Positions 1-7,941 of a stretch of DNA of 10,197 nucleotides are shown piece by piece. The notes below the pieces were generated by a model. That model did no database searches and was not told where the DNA came from. It saw nothing but the letters and a program-made list of their open reading frames with translations. A program made the translations under genes and the position numbers. Location: the NCBI GenBank assembly GCA_937901745.1, contig CALGSZ010000009.1, forward strand, positions 1 to 10,197, given 5' to 3'. Origin of the DNA: an uncultured Chloroflexota bacterium (GTDB lineage: Bacteria > Chloroflexota > Chloroflexia > Thermomicrobiales > UBA6265). Position 1 is the stretch's first letter; every line of letters begins with the position of its first letter.

Positions 1-2
1 CG

Positions 3-266
3 TCGGGGCCGACGGGAAGCAGGGCAAGGACGGCCAGGTCCTCGCCCGTCCTGACCAACTTGGTCGCTGTTGACGGTGAGGCGCTGATCGTTAGCACCAA
101 CCGTGTCGAGGGCTCCGACAAAGCCGAAGGCGCGCGGTTCCTGATCTGCGATGTCCTCAACGAGTCGGCTCCCGGCGTACTGAAACGTCGCATCGTGCAG
201 GTCGCCGGTTTCGGCTCCGAAGGCGGAGCGAAGTCGCTGGGTATCTGCGAGCGCGACGCCAGGTAG
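3..266 (+). CDS. Possible 3' end of an unidentified ORF, open at the window start
   Basis: This frame is open from the left edge to a TAG at 264-266 and encodes about 87 residues. Codons often begin with G and mostly end in G or C, which favours the plus strand. The antisense frame over the same bases is also nearly open, with a slightly weaker third-position bias, so the strand is not settled. A TTG at 60 could be an internal start, but no ribosome binding site precedes it. I recognise no domain. The segment could equally be the shadow of a decayed minus-strand gene. Confidence 0.2.
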   Translation, partial: SGPTGSRARTARSSPVLTNLVAVDGEALIVSTNRVEGSDKAEGARFLICDVLNESAPGVLKRRIVQVAGFGSEGGAKSLGICERDAR

Positions 267-284
267 CTCCGCTGCGGCGGCCGG

Positions 285-810
285 TCAAGTCCCACCCCTT
301 CGGGGCGCGCTGCGCGCGTCGCTGACGCGATGGGACTGGACAGTCCGCCTCCGAGTGGTGCCTGCTGGGGTTGCCTGTTGCGCTGCCTGTGGGGCAGGCG
401 GTTTTGGCTCCCCGAACCACACACCCCCTGCGTTCCTTGGTGGCGTGTGGTCACGGTCTGTTCGATGAAGGCCCAGTTCAGGGGTTCGGGGAGCCGGTGG
501 GGGGAGCGTTAGCGGGGTCCAGGTGCGGGTGGTCTGGCTCCAGGTTTCGATTGAGCCTGTGGGTGGTCTGCCGGGGAGGGCGGAGCGGGCGAGGATCGCG
601 GCGCTTTGGTCTGCGGTGTCGGCGGCGGTCAGGAGCTGGGGGATGACGGCGGTTTTGGTGATCCATTGGTTCGCCCATACAACTCAGGGTTGACGGTTGC
701 CAATCGCCAGCGATCACCCCGCCCAACAGGACACCGATGATGACCCCGACTGCGGCGAGCAGGATCTGAGCCTTGTTATCTGCCCGAGCACACCCAGGTC
801 CGAATGCTGG
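285..810 (-). pseudogene. Remnant of a membrane protein gene with a probable frameshift
   Basis: Two overlapping minus-strand frames look coding in succession. The upstream frame, open from 810, contains a helix-like stretch (AQILLAAVGVIIGVLLGG) and has GC-rich third positions to about 690. From about 683 down to a TGA at 285-287, the G/C third-position bias moves to a different frame. That frame reads a soluble stretch with tryptophans (WITKTAVIPQLL, then TGSIETWSQTTRTW), followed by a Pro/Thr/Arg-rich disordered tail. Neither frame has a convincing ATG or GTG start with a ribosome binding site. The 5' part stops at a TGA (811-813) close to the HsdR-like fragment on the other strand. The helix preceded by ADNKA is reminiscent of the first helix of Pycsar_TM-type effectors, but this is only a resemblance. 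A chance pair of open frames in GC-rich DNA is the alternative. Confidence 0.33.
288..337. repeat. Compact hairpin cluster inside a 7-bp inverted repeat
   Basis: The arms agtccca (288-294) and tgggact (331-337) enclose three smaller inverted repeats. These are ccc-TTCG-ggg (296-305, a UUCG-type tetraloop closed by C-G), gcgcg/cgcgc around 305-317, and gcgtc/gacgc around 316-328. No T-run follows, so it is not a classical intrinsic terminator. It could be a REP-like palindromic unit or the end of a mobile element. No second copy of the outer arms was seen in the window. Confidence 0.45.
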
Positions 811-1187
811 TCATCGCTCGGCTCTTGGAGCTGGGATGGTCGGAGGGCCAGTTGCGATGGGACCCGGAGTGGCGCGTCCCGAAGACGCCGCATGACTCCG
901 CGAAGCGCATCCGGGTCGTCGAGCAGCTCGATCTCGAAGGCGAGATGTGCGTCCAAGCACTCGCCGACGCCCTCGGCGCCACCCAGCAGAACGTCTCGCG
1001 CCACCTCGCGCTGCTCTACGACGACCGCATCGTCGAACGCCGTCATGAGGGCCGGCAGGTGTGGTACCGGCTCGCGGACCGGTCTGCGCTCTCGCTGCTC
1101 GACGACGTCGGTGCGCAGGTCGCCGCCGAGCTGCGCACGCTCGCCGACGGCGACGGGCCGCGGGTGCTCAACCAACGGCCGAGATAA
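804..1187 (+). CDS. ArsR-family winged-helix regulator fused to an HsdR N-terminal fragment
   Basis: This encodes 127 residues. Residues 36-110 form an ArsR/SmtB-type winged helix: helix 3-turn-recognition helix around ALADALGATQQNVSRHLALL (52-71), then a wing with the typical RRHEGRQVWYRL. ArsR proteins are dimeric repressors, often metal-sensing. The usual CVC metal motif of helix 3 is reduced here to one Cys (C49), so metal sensing by that site is doubtful. Residues 4-35 (RLLELGWSEGQL, then WDPEWRVPKTPHDSAKR) do not belong to ArsR. They match what I know of the beginning of type I restriction HsdR N-terminal domains. The join at about residue 35 is in frame, and the codons upstream of ATG 804 (reading PEHTQVR) also look HsdR-like. 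No good ribosome binding site precedes the ATG. I read this as a deletion or recombination joint; whether it is expressed is unknown. Confidence 0.72.
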   Translation: MLVIARLLELGWSEGQLRWDPEWRVPKTPHDSAKRIRVVEQLDLEGEMCVQALADALGATQQNVSRHLALLYDDRIVERRHEGRQVWYRLADRSALSLLDDVGAQVAAELRTLADGDGPRVLNQRPR

Positions 1188-1492
1188 TCGCTTCGCGGTT
1201 GTAGCGCCTTGAGCGGTGGGCCGACACCACCAGCGTGTCGACTTTCGAGGCGGACGGCCGAGCCCAGATGGCGATGGCCGCGGATGAGAGGGCCAACGGC
1301 AACGGGGCGGCGCCGCCAGCCGGGCGCCGGTCTGCTCGGGGCCGCCGGCAGACGGGCCCATCATCGTCGGATGCGGGGTGAGGACTCGTTGACCGCGCTT
1401 CAGGGTCATCGTCGCTGCAAGCCTACGTGTCTTGTGATCGCCGAGAGAAAGCGGCGCCCGGGGATGTCGGCGCGCGAGGCCATGGACCCGTT
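1188..1492. other. Gap between the ArsR-like ORF and mcrC, with a possible ORF fragment
   Basis: No complete gene is supported. A plus-strand frame open from 1205 to a TGA at 1379-1381 reads a plausible protein tail (WADTTSVSTFEADGRAQMAM, then an Ala/Gly/Arg-rich end). It has no upstream start and is not recognised; it may be the end of a deleted gene. A weak 5-bp inverted repeat (cgccg 1439-1443, cggcg 1452-1456) lies downstream of mcrC but has no T-run, so I do not call a terminator. Confidence 0.4.
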
Positions 1493-2692
1493 CTACGCCG
1501 CGGCCGACGCGGCGCCCCGAGTCGTCTCTGCGATGGCGCAAGCAAGCCGCTCTACCTGCGTCAGCACGTCAGCCGGCGGCCGCTCGACATCGATCGCGCG
1601 GACATGAATGACCTTCCCGGCGTTCTTGATCGTGTGGTTGCGATCGGCCTCGCCGGCGTCCTTGGCGTAGACGAGGTAGCCGCGGTCGAGGTCGAGCGCG
1701 GTGCAGTACGCGAGCATCTGGTAGACGTCGGCATTGGGGAACCGCTGGTCGGTCAGCGGCTTGTACTTGGCGTCGAGTACGGCCTGGCAGGTGCGGCCCT
1801 TCCACCACGTCAGATCCGGGATCAGCCGGATGCGTTTCTCCACGTCGAGGTGCGCTCGGCGATGCTGAGCGTCGACTCGCCCGCCGTGGCGCTCGAGCGC
1901 GGTCTTCAGCGTCACCGACAGGAAGTCCTCGAACACGGTGTTCATGTCGAACATGAAGGAGACGCCGCTGGCCCTACCGGCGTGGGTTGAGATCGAGCAT
2001 CCGCGAAGGATCAGCGTCGCGAGGTGCAGCGCTCCGCGATAGCGGCCGTTGAGTCGAGTCACCGCCGGAGTCTCGACGATTGGCGACGGCGCCGCGGGCG
2101 TTACGTCCTCGAGCGTCGCCCGTATCCGCAGGAGCCGTCGCCGGACCCGGAACGGAAGCAGCGGCATGCGGAGCAGCAGCTCGGCGGCTCCACGGAGGAC
2201 CTGATTCTCCGCGATGTCCGCCGTGAAGTCGTCGTGCGCGATCTCGAGCGGTATCGGTTGCGCCGGCCATCGCGCCAGCTGGTCAGCCATGCGCAGCCTT
2301 CCTCGCAAGGTGGTCGAGCGGTCCTCGAGGCTCACGTAGCCGCGAATAGGCGCAGGGGAGAGCGCGCGTTCGGCGTGTACCGCGAACGCAGAGGCGACAG
2401 CGGTGAAGAGGTCTTCCTCGGCGGCGAACGTCGGACCCAGGTCACGCCAACCACGGGGATCAGCCGCGTAGCTGAGAAGGAACATCAGCTGCGGGATGGC
2501 GAGCTTTGGGTTGACGCGCAGCTCCCAGCCTTCGCCGGAGACGACGCCGATGCGGGAGTCGGCGCTCAAGCTCCAACGGTTCGGCGGCTCGTCGATGAGG
2601 ACGCGGACGAGCCCGACGTCGGCGATGGCAGCCGCTTGCTCCGCCGTGAGCGAGAAGACTTGGTCGGACCAGGCGTCAAGCTGCATCGCCAT
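1493..2692 (-). CDS. mcrC: McrC-like nuclease subunit of a McrBC type IV restriction system
   Basis: The product is 399 residues, a normal length for McrC-family proteins. In McrBC, McrC supplies the endonuclease active site and stimulates the McrB GTPase, and the complex cuts DNA carrying modified cytosines. The C-terminal PD-(D/E)xK core is visible: IPDL with D293, a strand ending in D307-A-K309 (VLDAKYK), then DVYQMLAYC. The N-terminal half contains conserved McrC features such as GWELRVNPKLAIPQLMFLL and an ENQVLRGA helix. The ATG at 2692 lies inside the end of mcrB (17-bp overlap), and GGAG ends four bases before it, consistent with translational coupling. A second ATG two codons on could also be used. 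All catalytic residues expected of the family are present, so the gene looks intact. Confidence 0.9.
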   Translation of the reverse strand: MAMQLDAWSDQVFSLTAEQAAAIADVGLVRVLIDEPPNRWSLSADSRIGVVSGEGWELRVNPKLAIPQLMFLLSYAADPRGWRDLGPTFAAEEDLFTAVASAFAVHAERALSPAPIRGYVSLEDRSTTLRGRLRMADQLARWPAQPIPLEIAHDDFTADIAENQVLRGAAELLLRMPLLPFRVRRRLLRIRATLEDVTPAAPSPIVETPAVTRLNGRYRGALHLATLILRGCSISTHAGRASGVSFMFDMNTVFEDFLSVTLKTALERHGGRVDAQHRRAHLDVEKRIRLIPDLTWWKGRTCQAVLDAKYKPLTDQRFPNADVYQMLAYCTALDLDRGYLVYAKDAGEADRNHTIKNAGKVIHVRAIDVERPPADVLTQVERLACAIAETTRGAASAAA

Positions 2693-5267
2693 CGGGCTCC
2701 GGATCGAGGGCGTCGGCAGCGGCAGCGACCCGCCTGCGGATGGCCGCGAGCCCGAACTCCGCTTCGAGGTCGCGCCCGGTGCCGTAGTAGTGCTCCTCGA
2801 GGAGTGGCATGACCGAGTGAGCCCAAATGCGTTCCAGGTCTGGGGCGGTTCCGTCCTTGGTCATGAAGTAGGAGGGGCCGATGGAGAAGTCCTCGTCGTC
2901 GATCGTCCGGTTCAGCTCCGCGAGCAGCGTGGCGGGTTCGGGCGGGAGGTCGTGTGCGGCAAGCCAGTCGGCCAGCACCCGCTGGATGGGGTCGCGGGTC
3001 GGGATGAGGCCCATGAAGTAGAACCGGCGGCGCAGAGCGCTGTCGACGAGCGCGATCGATCGATCGGCCGTGTTCATCGTCCCGATGAAGAACAGGTTCT
3101 GCGGCAGCCGGAACTCTTCGTCGCGCGAGTACTGCAGCCGAATGGATTCGTCGCGGTACTCGAGCAGGAAGTAGAGCTCGCCGAAGATCTTGGCGATGTT
3201 GCCGCGGTTGATCTCGTCGATGATCAGCAGGTGCGGGACGCCTGGGTTGTTCTCTGCGTCGCTGGCGATCTCGCGCAGGGCGCCTGGAACGAGATCGAAG
3301 CTCAGCGCCCCGCCGGCGTGATGCCGCGGGCGGTAGCCCTCGAAGAAGTCTTCGTAGGTGTAGGAAGGGTGGAACTGGACGAGCCGGGAGGAGCCGCCGT
3401 GTGCGCTGATGTGGTGACCGATGTGCTGGGCGACGAACGTCTTCCCCGTCCCGGGAGGCCCGTACAGGATGAGCTGCTTCTTCTCGGCAAGGAGATCGAG
3501 CAGCCGCTGAAGCCATGACTCGGGCAGGTGCAGCCGTGCCGCCAGATCAGGCGTTACCGCCGGCAGAGCGACGTCGGCGGAGCCGGCCTGCACGGACGAC
3601 TCCTCGATGGTGGGAGTGACCGTCGGCGCGGTGCCTCCCTTCCGGAACGCTTCGAACGCCGCGCGGTCGGCTTGGTCCCAGTCTTCCGGCGGAGGCCTGC
3701 GAACCAACCACCAAGCGAGGCCCTGCGCATCGAGCAGGTCTCTCAGCGGCGTGCCGGCGGCGAGCATGCGCAGGCGCAGCTCGTCTAGCAGCGCGGTCCA
3801 ATCGGCGTACGTGGCGTCGCCGCGGGTGACGTCGATCTCATCGGCGAACTCGTCGATGACGCGCTGGGCCTGTTCCGGCGACAGGTACCACGCGCTGCCG
3901 TGCTCTCTCGCGTAGCGCGGGTAAGTCGTGCGGAGGAACTCGCGGACTCGACGCCCATCCAGGCCGAGGCGGGCGGCGAGCTCCTCGGGTCGATACACGC
4001 TCTCGGGGTCTATCTCGATCGCCTCCGCTGCGGCGACGCCGAGCAGCTTCTTGAAGTCGGAGTAGACGGTCGGCTTGAAGAACGGATATCGCGTCGCGTC
4101 GATGCCGAGCAGCAGAAACGAGGCAATCGATACGCGAGTGCCTGGACCGGCCACCGCTTCGCGTGGAAGCTGGTCGAGGAAGGCGTGGAGGTTTGAGCTC
4201 GTGTCCTCCTCGCCGCCCCACAGAACCTGCAGGAGGCGCGAGGCGTCGGCCTCATGGCCTTCGCACCACTGGAGGAAGGGGTCGTGGGCCCTCCAGTCGG
4301 TGAGGTTGTTGCGGCTGTCCGTGAACGCCGCGCGTAGGCCGTCGAGCCACGACGGCTCCCCCGAGAGGAGGGCCCGTCGCGCGGCTACTAGCTTTGCGGC
4401 GACTTCGAGCTTGTAGTCGCGCTCTGTCTCGTCGAAGTCGTCGCGGACGTAGAGACGGCGACACCACTCGACGGCCTCGACCCACCGCGGCGGTGCCTCC
4501 TCTTTCCAGATGCGCAGGAACGGATCCTCGTAGAGGTCCAGGTCTTCGCCGCCGATCGACGCGAGCTCACGGATTCGCGCGATCTTTCGGTCCGGATTGT
4601 CCGCCTCAGCGACTCCGGGCGCCGCTTGAAACGCGTGGATCAGCTTCTGGCGGTGGCCCTCGGAGACCATGTACTCGAAGTGCTCGGGGAACAGCAGATG
4701 CAGAAAGGCGTTGGCCTGCATCGCGTCCGTCGACGTCCTCACCTCGCCCACGAGCGTCCGCAAGTCCCACGGTGCGTCCAGGATGGATCGACGGTCGGGC
4801 TGCGGCAGATCCTTCAGGCGCGTGAACAGCTTCGCTAGGAACCGCAGACCGGCGTCTCGGTACGCCTTGGCAGCGGCGAAGTTGGCGACGCCGCCGGCGT
4901 CCAACGCAGCGTCCAACTCCGAGGGAAGGCCGACCGGCTCCGGCAGCATCCCCAGGATCCGGGAGACGTGCTCACGCTTCTTGGCGCCAGAGGTGTCGGC
5001 TTCGGGCAGCAGCAGCACGTAGAGCAGCTCGGCCCCGAGCTGAACCTGATTGGGCTGGAGCCCGTCGAGCTGGGACTCGAGCTTCTCGATGAACGAGCCC
5101 GACCCCAAGTCCTCGACGCCGACCCGCTCGGCGACGGCGCGAACGTTCGCTGGTGTCCAAACAGCCGAGCCGGGCGCGAACAGCGAGTCGTCGGCGACGA
5201 GGCAGCGCTCCTTGAACGCGACGACCGCGTCGTAGATCTCAGGCCCACACCACTTTGCTCTTGCCAC
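2676..5267 (-). CDS. mcrB: McrB-like AAA+ GTPase of a McrBC type IV restriction system, with HTH-like insert
   Basis: The product is 863 residues, much longer than E. coli McrB (about 460). The C-terminal AAA+ motor has Walker A GPPGTGKT (603-610), the McrB-typical FHPSYTYEDFFEGY (632-645), Walker B with D684-E685-I-N, the McrB signature MNTADRS (731-737) and arginines RRR at 746-748. In the family this motor hydrolyses GTP, translocates DNA and activates McrC. The first 600 residues differ from E. coli McrB. They are mostly helical, with FEYMVSEGHRQKLIHAF near 197-213 as found in long McrB-like proteins. Residues 425-477 (PEELAARLGLDGRRVREFL, then GSAWYLSPEQ) look like a small helix-turn-helix DNA-binding module. 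The start is GTG 5267, with AAGGA 11 bases upstream. It is first in the operon and overlaps mcrC. What modification it recognises cannot be read from the sequence. Confidence 0.9.
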   Translation of the reverse strand: MARAKWCGPEIYDAVVAFKERCLVADDSLFAPGSAVWTPANVRAVAERVGVEDLGSGSFIEKLESQLDGLQPNQVQLGAELLYVLLLPEADTSGAKKREHVSRILGMLPEPVGLPSELDAALDAGGVANFAAAKAYRDAGLRFLAKLFTRLKDLPQPDRRSILDAPWDLRTLVGEVRTSTDAMQANAFLHLLFPEHFEYMVSEGHRQKLIHAFQAAPGVAEADNPDRKIARIRELASIGGEDLDLYEDPFLRIWKEEAPPRWVEAVEWCRRLYVRDDFDETERDYKLEVAAKLVAARRALLSGEPSWLDGLRAAFTDSRNNLTDWRAHDPFLQWCEGHEADASRLLQVLWGGEEDTSSNLHAFLDQLPREAVAGPGTRVSIASFLLLGIDATRYPFFKPTVYSDFKKLLGVAAAEAIEIDPESVYRPEELAARLGLDGRRVREFLRTTYPRYAREHGSAWYLSPEQAQRVIDEFADEIDVTRGDATYADWTALLDELRLRMLAAGTPLRDLLDAQGLAWWLVRRPPPEDWDQADRAAFEAFRKGGTAPTVTPTIEESSVQAGSADVALPAVTPDLAARLHLPESWLQRLLDLLAEKKQLILYGPPGTGKTFVAQHIGHHISAHGGSSRLVQFHPSYTYEDFFEGYRPRHHAGGALSFDLVPGALREIASDAENNPGVPHLLIIDEINRGNIAKIFGELYFLLEYRDESIRLQYSRDEEFRLPQNLFFIGTMNTADRSIALVDSALRRRFYFMGLIPTRDPIQRVLADWLAAHDLPPEPATLLAELNRTIDDEDFSIGPSYFMTKDGTAPDLERIWAHSVMPLLEEHYYGTGRDLEAEFGLAAIRRRVAAAADALDPEPDGDAA

Positions 5268-5460
5268 GCCGTTTCTTGTCCTTCTGCTATCGCCAGCCGT
5301 CGATCGGCCGGCATTGTCCTATCTGTTCGGTCGACGCGGTGAGTCATGGTCGCGACACGCGGCGCGAACCTGACGCGCGCGGTCGTCCGTGCGCTTTGTC
5401 AAGAATGCGCGGAAGGCAGCGACTCGGTGACCATACTGACGAGCGAGGACGGGGAACGGC
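5268..5460. promoter_or_regulatory. Divergent intergenic region between mcrB and the TM0106-family gene
   Basis: These 193 bp separate two divergent start codons, so promoters for both directions are expected here. A ttgtca hexamer at 5396-5401 and a catact at 5432-5437 resemble -35 and -10 elements for the plus strand. Their spacing (30 bp) is too long for them to form one promoter. No convincing hexamer pair was found for the minus strand. Ribosome binding sites are AAGGA on the minus strand before the mcrB GTG, and gagg (5445-5448) on the plus strand before the GTG at 5461. Confidence 0.35.
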
Positions 5461-7467
5461 GTGCAACTGGTCGATGACCAGTTGATCCTGTCGGCGTCCG
5501 ACTTGATCAACCACTTGGAGTGCGCGCACCTCACGCACCTGGATCTTGGCGTCGCGACAGGAGCGCTGACGCTTGAGGAGACCCGCACGGACGCCGCCGA
5601 CTTGGTGGCGCGCAAGGGCGACGAACACGAGCTCGCGTACGTCGAGTCGGTGCGGGCCGCCGGGCGTGAGGTTGTCGAGATCACCAGCGAGCCGGACCTG
5701 GACGGGCTGCGCCGGGGTGCGCAGCGGACGCTGGAGGCGATGCGCGCCGGGGCCGAGGTGATCTACCAGGGCGTGCTGTTCGACGGCGTGCGCTGGCGCG
5801 GCTACACGGACTTCCTCGAGCGCGTCGAGACACCCTCAAGGCTCGGCGGCTGGAGCTACGAGGTCGCCGACACCAAGCTTGCGCGCCGCGTGAAGCCGTA
5901 CTTCCTCTTGCAGCTGTGCTTCTACTCCGAGCTCCTGGCCTCCGCACAGGGCGCGGCGCCGGAGTGGATGCACGTCGTGCTCGGCACCCGGATGCGCGAG
6001 AGCTTCCGTGTCGGCGAGTTTGCCGCCTACTACCGGCAGGTGAAACAGCGCTTCGAGCAGGTGCTCGCGGCGGGTGCCAACGGGACGTACCCCGAGCCGG
6101 TCGAGCACTGTGGGCTGTGTCGGTGGGAGGCGGTGTGCGACGCGCGCCGCGAGACCGACGATCACCTCTCGCTTGTCGCGAACATGCGCCGCTCGCAGAC
6201 CCTGCGACTGGCCGAAACGGGAATCACCACGGTTGCTCAGCTTGCGAGCGCGACGAGCGCGGCACGACCGGCGCGGATCGGCGAACAGACCTTCGAGGCG
6301 TTGCGCGAGCAGGCGCGGCTACAGGTCGAGCAGCGGATCACGGGCGCGGCGCACTACGAGCTGCTGGTGCCCGAGGAGGGACGCGGGTTCGCCCGGCTCC
6401 CGGCGCCGTCAGAGGGCGACCTCTTCTTCGACATGGAGGGCGACCCGTTCTTCGACGAGGGACTGGAGTACTTGTTCGGTGTCACCTGGATCGAGGACGG
6501 TGAGCCGCGCTTCCGGGCGTTCTGGGCGACGAACCGCGCGGAGGAGAAGCAAGCGTTCGAGGGCTTCGTCGACTTCGTGATGGAACGCCTGGAGCGCTAC
6601 CCCGACCTGCACGTCTACCACTACGCGCCGTACGAACCGACGGCGCTCAAGCGGCTGATGAGGCTCCACGCGACGCGCGAGGACGAGATTGACCATCTGC
6701 TGCGCAACGAGATCCTCGTCGACCTGTACGCCGTCGTACGACAAGCGCTGCGGATCTCTCAGCCGAGCTACTCGATCAAGAAGGTCGAGGCGTTCTACAT
6801 GGAGCAGCGTGACACCGAGGTTGCCGAGGGCGGCGATTCGATCATCGCGTTCGAGGAGTTCCTGGAGACCGGAGACCGCTCGCTGCTCGAGGCGATCGAG
6901 CGCTACAACGACGACGACTGCCGGTCGACATGGCTGCTCCGCGACTGGCTGCTCGAGCGCCGCGCCGAGGCGAAGGAGCGCTTCGGGTGTGACATCCCGT
7001 GGCGGCCGGCGCCCGAGCCGTGGCAGCCCGATCCCGAGGACGCCGCTGAGCTCGACGCGCTCCGCGGCGCGCTCGTCGCCGGCGTGCCGGAGAGCCCGGA
7101 AGACCGGGCCCGCGTGGGGATCGCGTCGAGCAGCCACGCCGCCATCCACAACCTGCTCGCCGAAGTCGAGCGCTTCGCCGGCGAGGACCCCGGTTGGCAT
7201 GGTCGCAAGAAGCACAGCGGAACGCTCGAGAGCCGCTATCGCTCCCCACGCGAGGCGTCGCTCATCGAGAACTGCGACCGCATCGACGACTTCACCGATC
7301 CCGACTGTCGGCTCGTCGCGGGGACGGCCTGGCTGTTCGCCCGCGAAGAGCTCGATGGCACGCTCGACTATCTCTTCATCGACGAGGCCGGCGGCCTGTG
7401 TGCCGCACGTACCTCTACGACAGGCGGAGGATGCAACCTCAAGCGCGCCGCCCGACCCCTCCGGTAG
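5461..7467 (+). pseudogene. TM0106-family RecB-like nuclease/helicase, internally deleted and C-terminally truncated
   Basis: The 668-residue frame begins at GTG with MQLVDDQLILSASDL, a normal N-terminus for this family. The RecB-like nuclease domain is complete: D117, D137-T-K139 and Q151-x3-Y155. Cys 21, 217, 220 and 226 make a Cas4/AddB-like iron-sulfur pattern. A DEDD-type RNase H-like (YprB) domain follows, with D324-M-E326, YHYAPYE (386-392) and YNDDDC (482-487). Full-length relatives, well over 1,000 residues, end in a superfamily 1 helicase. Here residues 541-551 pass directly from the linker (VAGVPESPED) to RVGIASSSHAAIHNLLAEVE, a segment that normally follows Walker A. The P-loop region is missing without a frame change. 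The Walker B sequence LDYLFIDEAG (635-644) is kept, but the frame then becomes unrelated and stops 24 residues later. The helicase cannot work as such; the nuclease half might still fold. Confidence 0.82.
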
Positions 7468-7618
7468 GGCGGGGCGGCCAGGTCGAGGGCAGCCCGCATG
7501 GGCCGCGCGCCACCGTCAGCGCGTGAGATAGATGGTCAGCACCGCCCTAACCCATCACGAGGGCAGGGGCGGGACAGAATCCCGGCTACAGGCCAGGAGT
7601 GGCCGCAGCGAGAACCAC
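7468..7618. other. Spacer between the truncated nuclease gene and the tRNA array
   Basis: No gene, integrase remnant or tRNA-end duplication was seen. A short inverted repeat, ggcc-aggagt-ggcc, lies near 7591-7604. This is the border between accessory DNA and the tRNA cluster, where an island end would be expected, but no attachment-site repeat is visible in the window. Confidence 0.3.
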
Positions 7619-7691
7619 GGGGCCGTAGCTCAGTCGGGAGAGCACCTGGATCGCACCCAGGAGGTCGCGGGTTCGAACCCCGCCGGCTCCA
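7619..7691 (+). tRNA. tRNA-Ala(CGC)
   Basis: A full cloverleaf of 73 nt. The acceptor stem GGGGCCG/CGGCTCC contains the Ala-identity G3-U70 pair. The anticodon CGC (7652-7654) is in loop ATCGCAC, and the T-loop is TTCGAAC. It reads GCG codons. No CCA is encoded. Confidence 0.95.
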
Positions 7692-7756
7692 TCCCCCGCT
7701 ATGTGCGAGGCGCCGTCAAGTGACGGGAGCCGCGCGCGGAGGGGGTGTGCCAACAC

Positions 7757-7839
7757 GCGTCCGTGGCGGAACGGTAGACACGCCAGCCTCAGGAGCTGGT
7801 GTCCTTCGGGGCGTGTGGGTTCGACTCCCACCGGGCGCA
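7757..7839 (+). tRNA. tRNA-Leu(CAG)
   Basis: A class II tRNA of 83 nt. The acceptor stem is GCGTCCG/CGGGCGC with discriminator A. The anticodon CAG (7790-7792) is in loop CTCAGGA, a long variable arm is formed around gtccttcggggc, and the T-loop is TTCGACT. It reads CUG. Confidence 0.95.
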
Positions 7840-7857
7840 CTTCAATAAGCCCGCCTG

Positions 7858-7931
7858 GCCGACGTAGCTCAGTCTGGCAGAGCACTTCCGTGGTAAGGAA
7901 GAGGTCGCGGGTTCGAGTCCCGCCGTCGGCT
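7858..7931 (+). tRNA. tRNA-Thr(GGT)
   Basis: A cloverleaf of 74 nt. The acceptor stem is GCCGACG/CGTCGGC with discriminator T. The anticodon GGT (7892-7894) sits in stem CTTCC/GGAAG. It reads ACC and ACU. Its acceptor stem is identical to that of tRNA-Thr(CGT) downstream. Confidence 0.95.
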
Positions 7932-7941
7932 CTCCACGTTT

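Noticed and set aside
1432..1460. Terminator downstream of mcrC
   Set aside because: Only a 5-bp stem with an eight-base loop and no T-run.
714..1541. Long minus-strand ORF of 275 codons opposite the ArsR-like gene
   Set aside because: It is Arg/Pro-rich, typical of GC-rich antisense shadows, and overlaps the clear ArsR domain on the other strand.
2024..3518. Long plus-strand ORFs across mcrC and the mcrB 3' end
   Set aside because: They are the antisense of genes with clear catalytic motifs and have no recognisable domains.
6409..7215. Minus-strand 268-codon ORF opposite the TM0106-family gene
   Set aside because: It is a shadow of the DEDD nuclease-domain coding sequence and has shadow-type composition.
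7619..7691. Integration site at the tRNA-Ala(CGC) 3' end
   Set aside because: No duplicate of the tRNA 3' end was found elsewhere in the accessory part. The only similar stretches are the T-arms of other tRNAs in the array.
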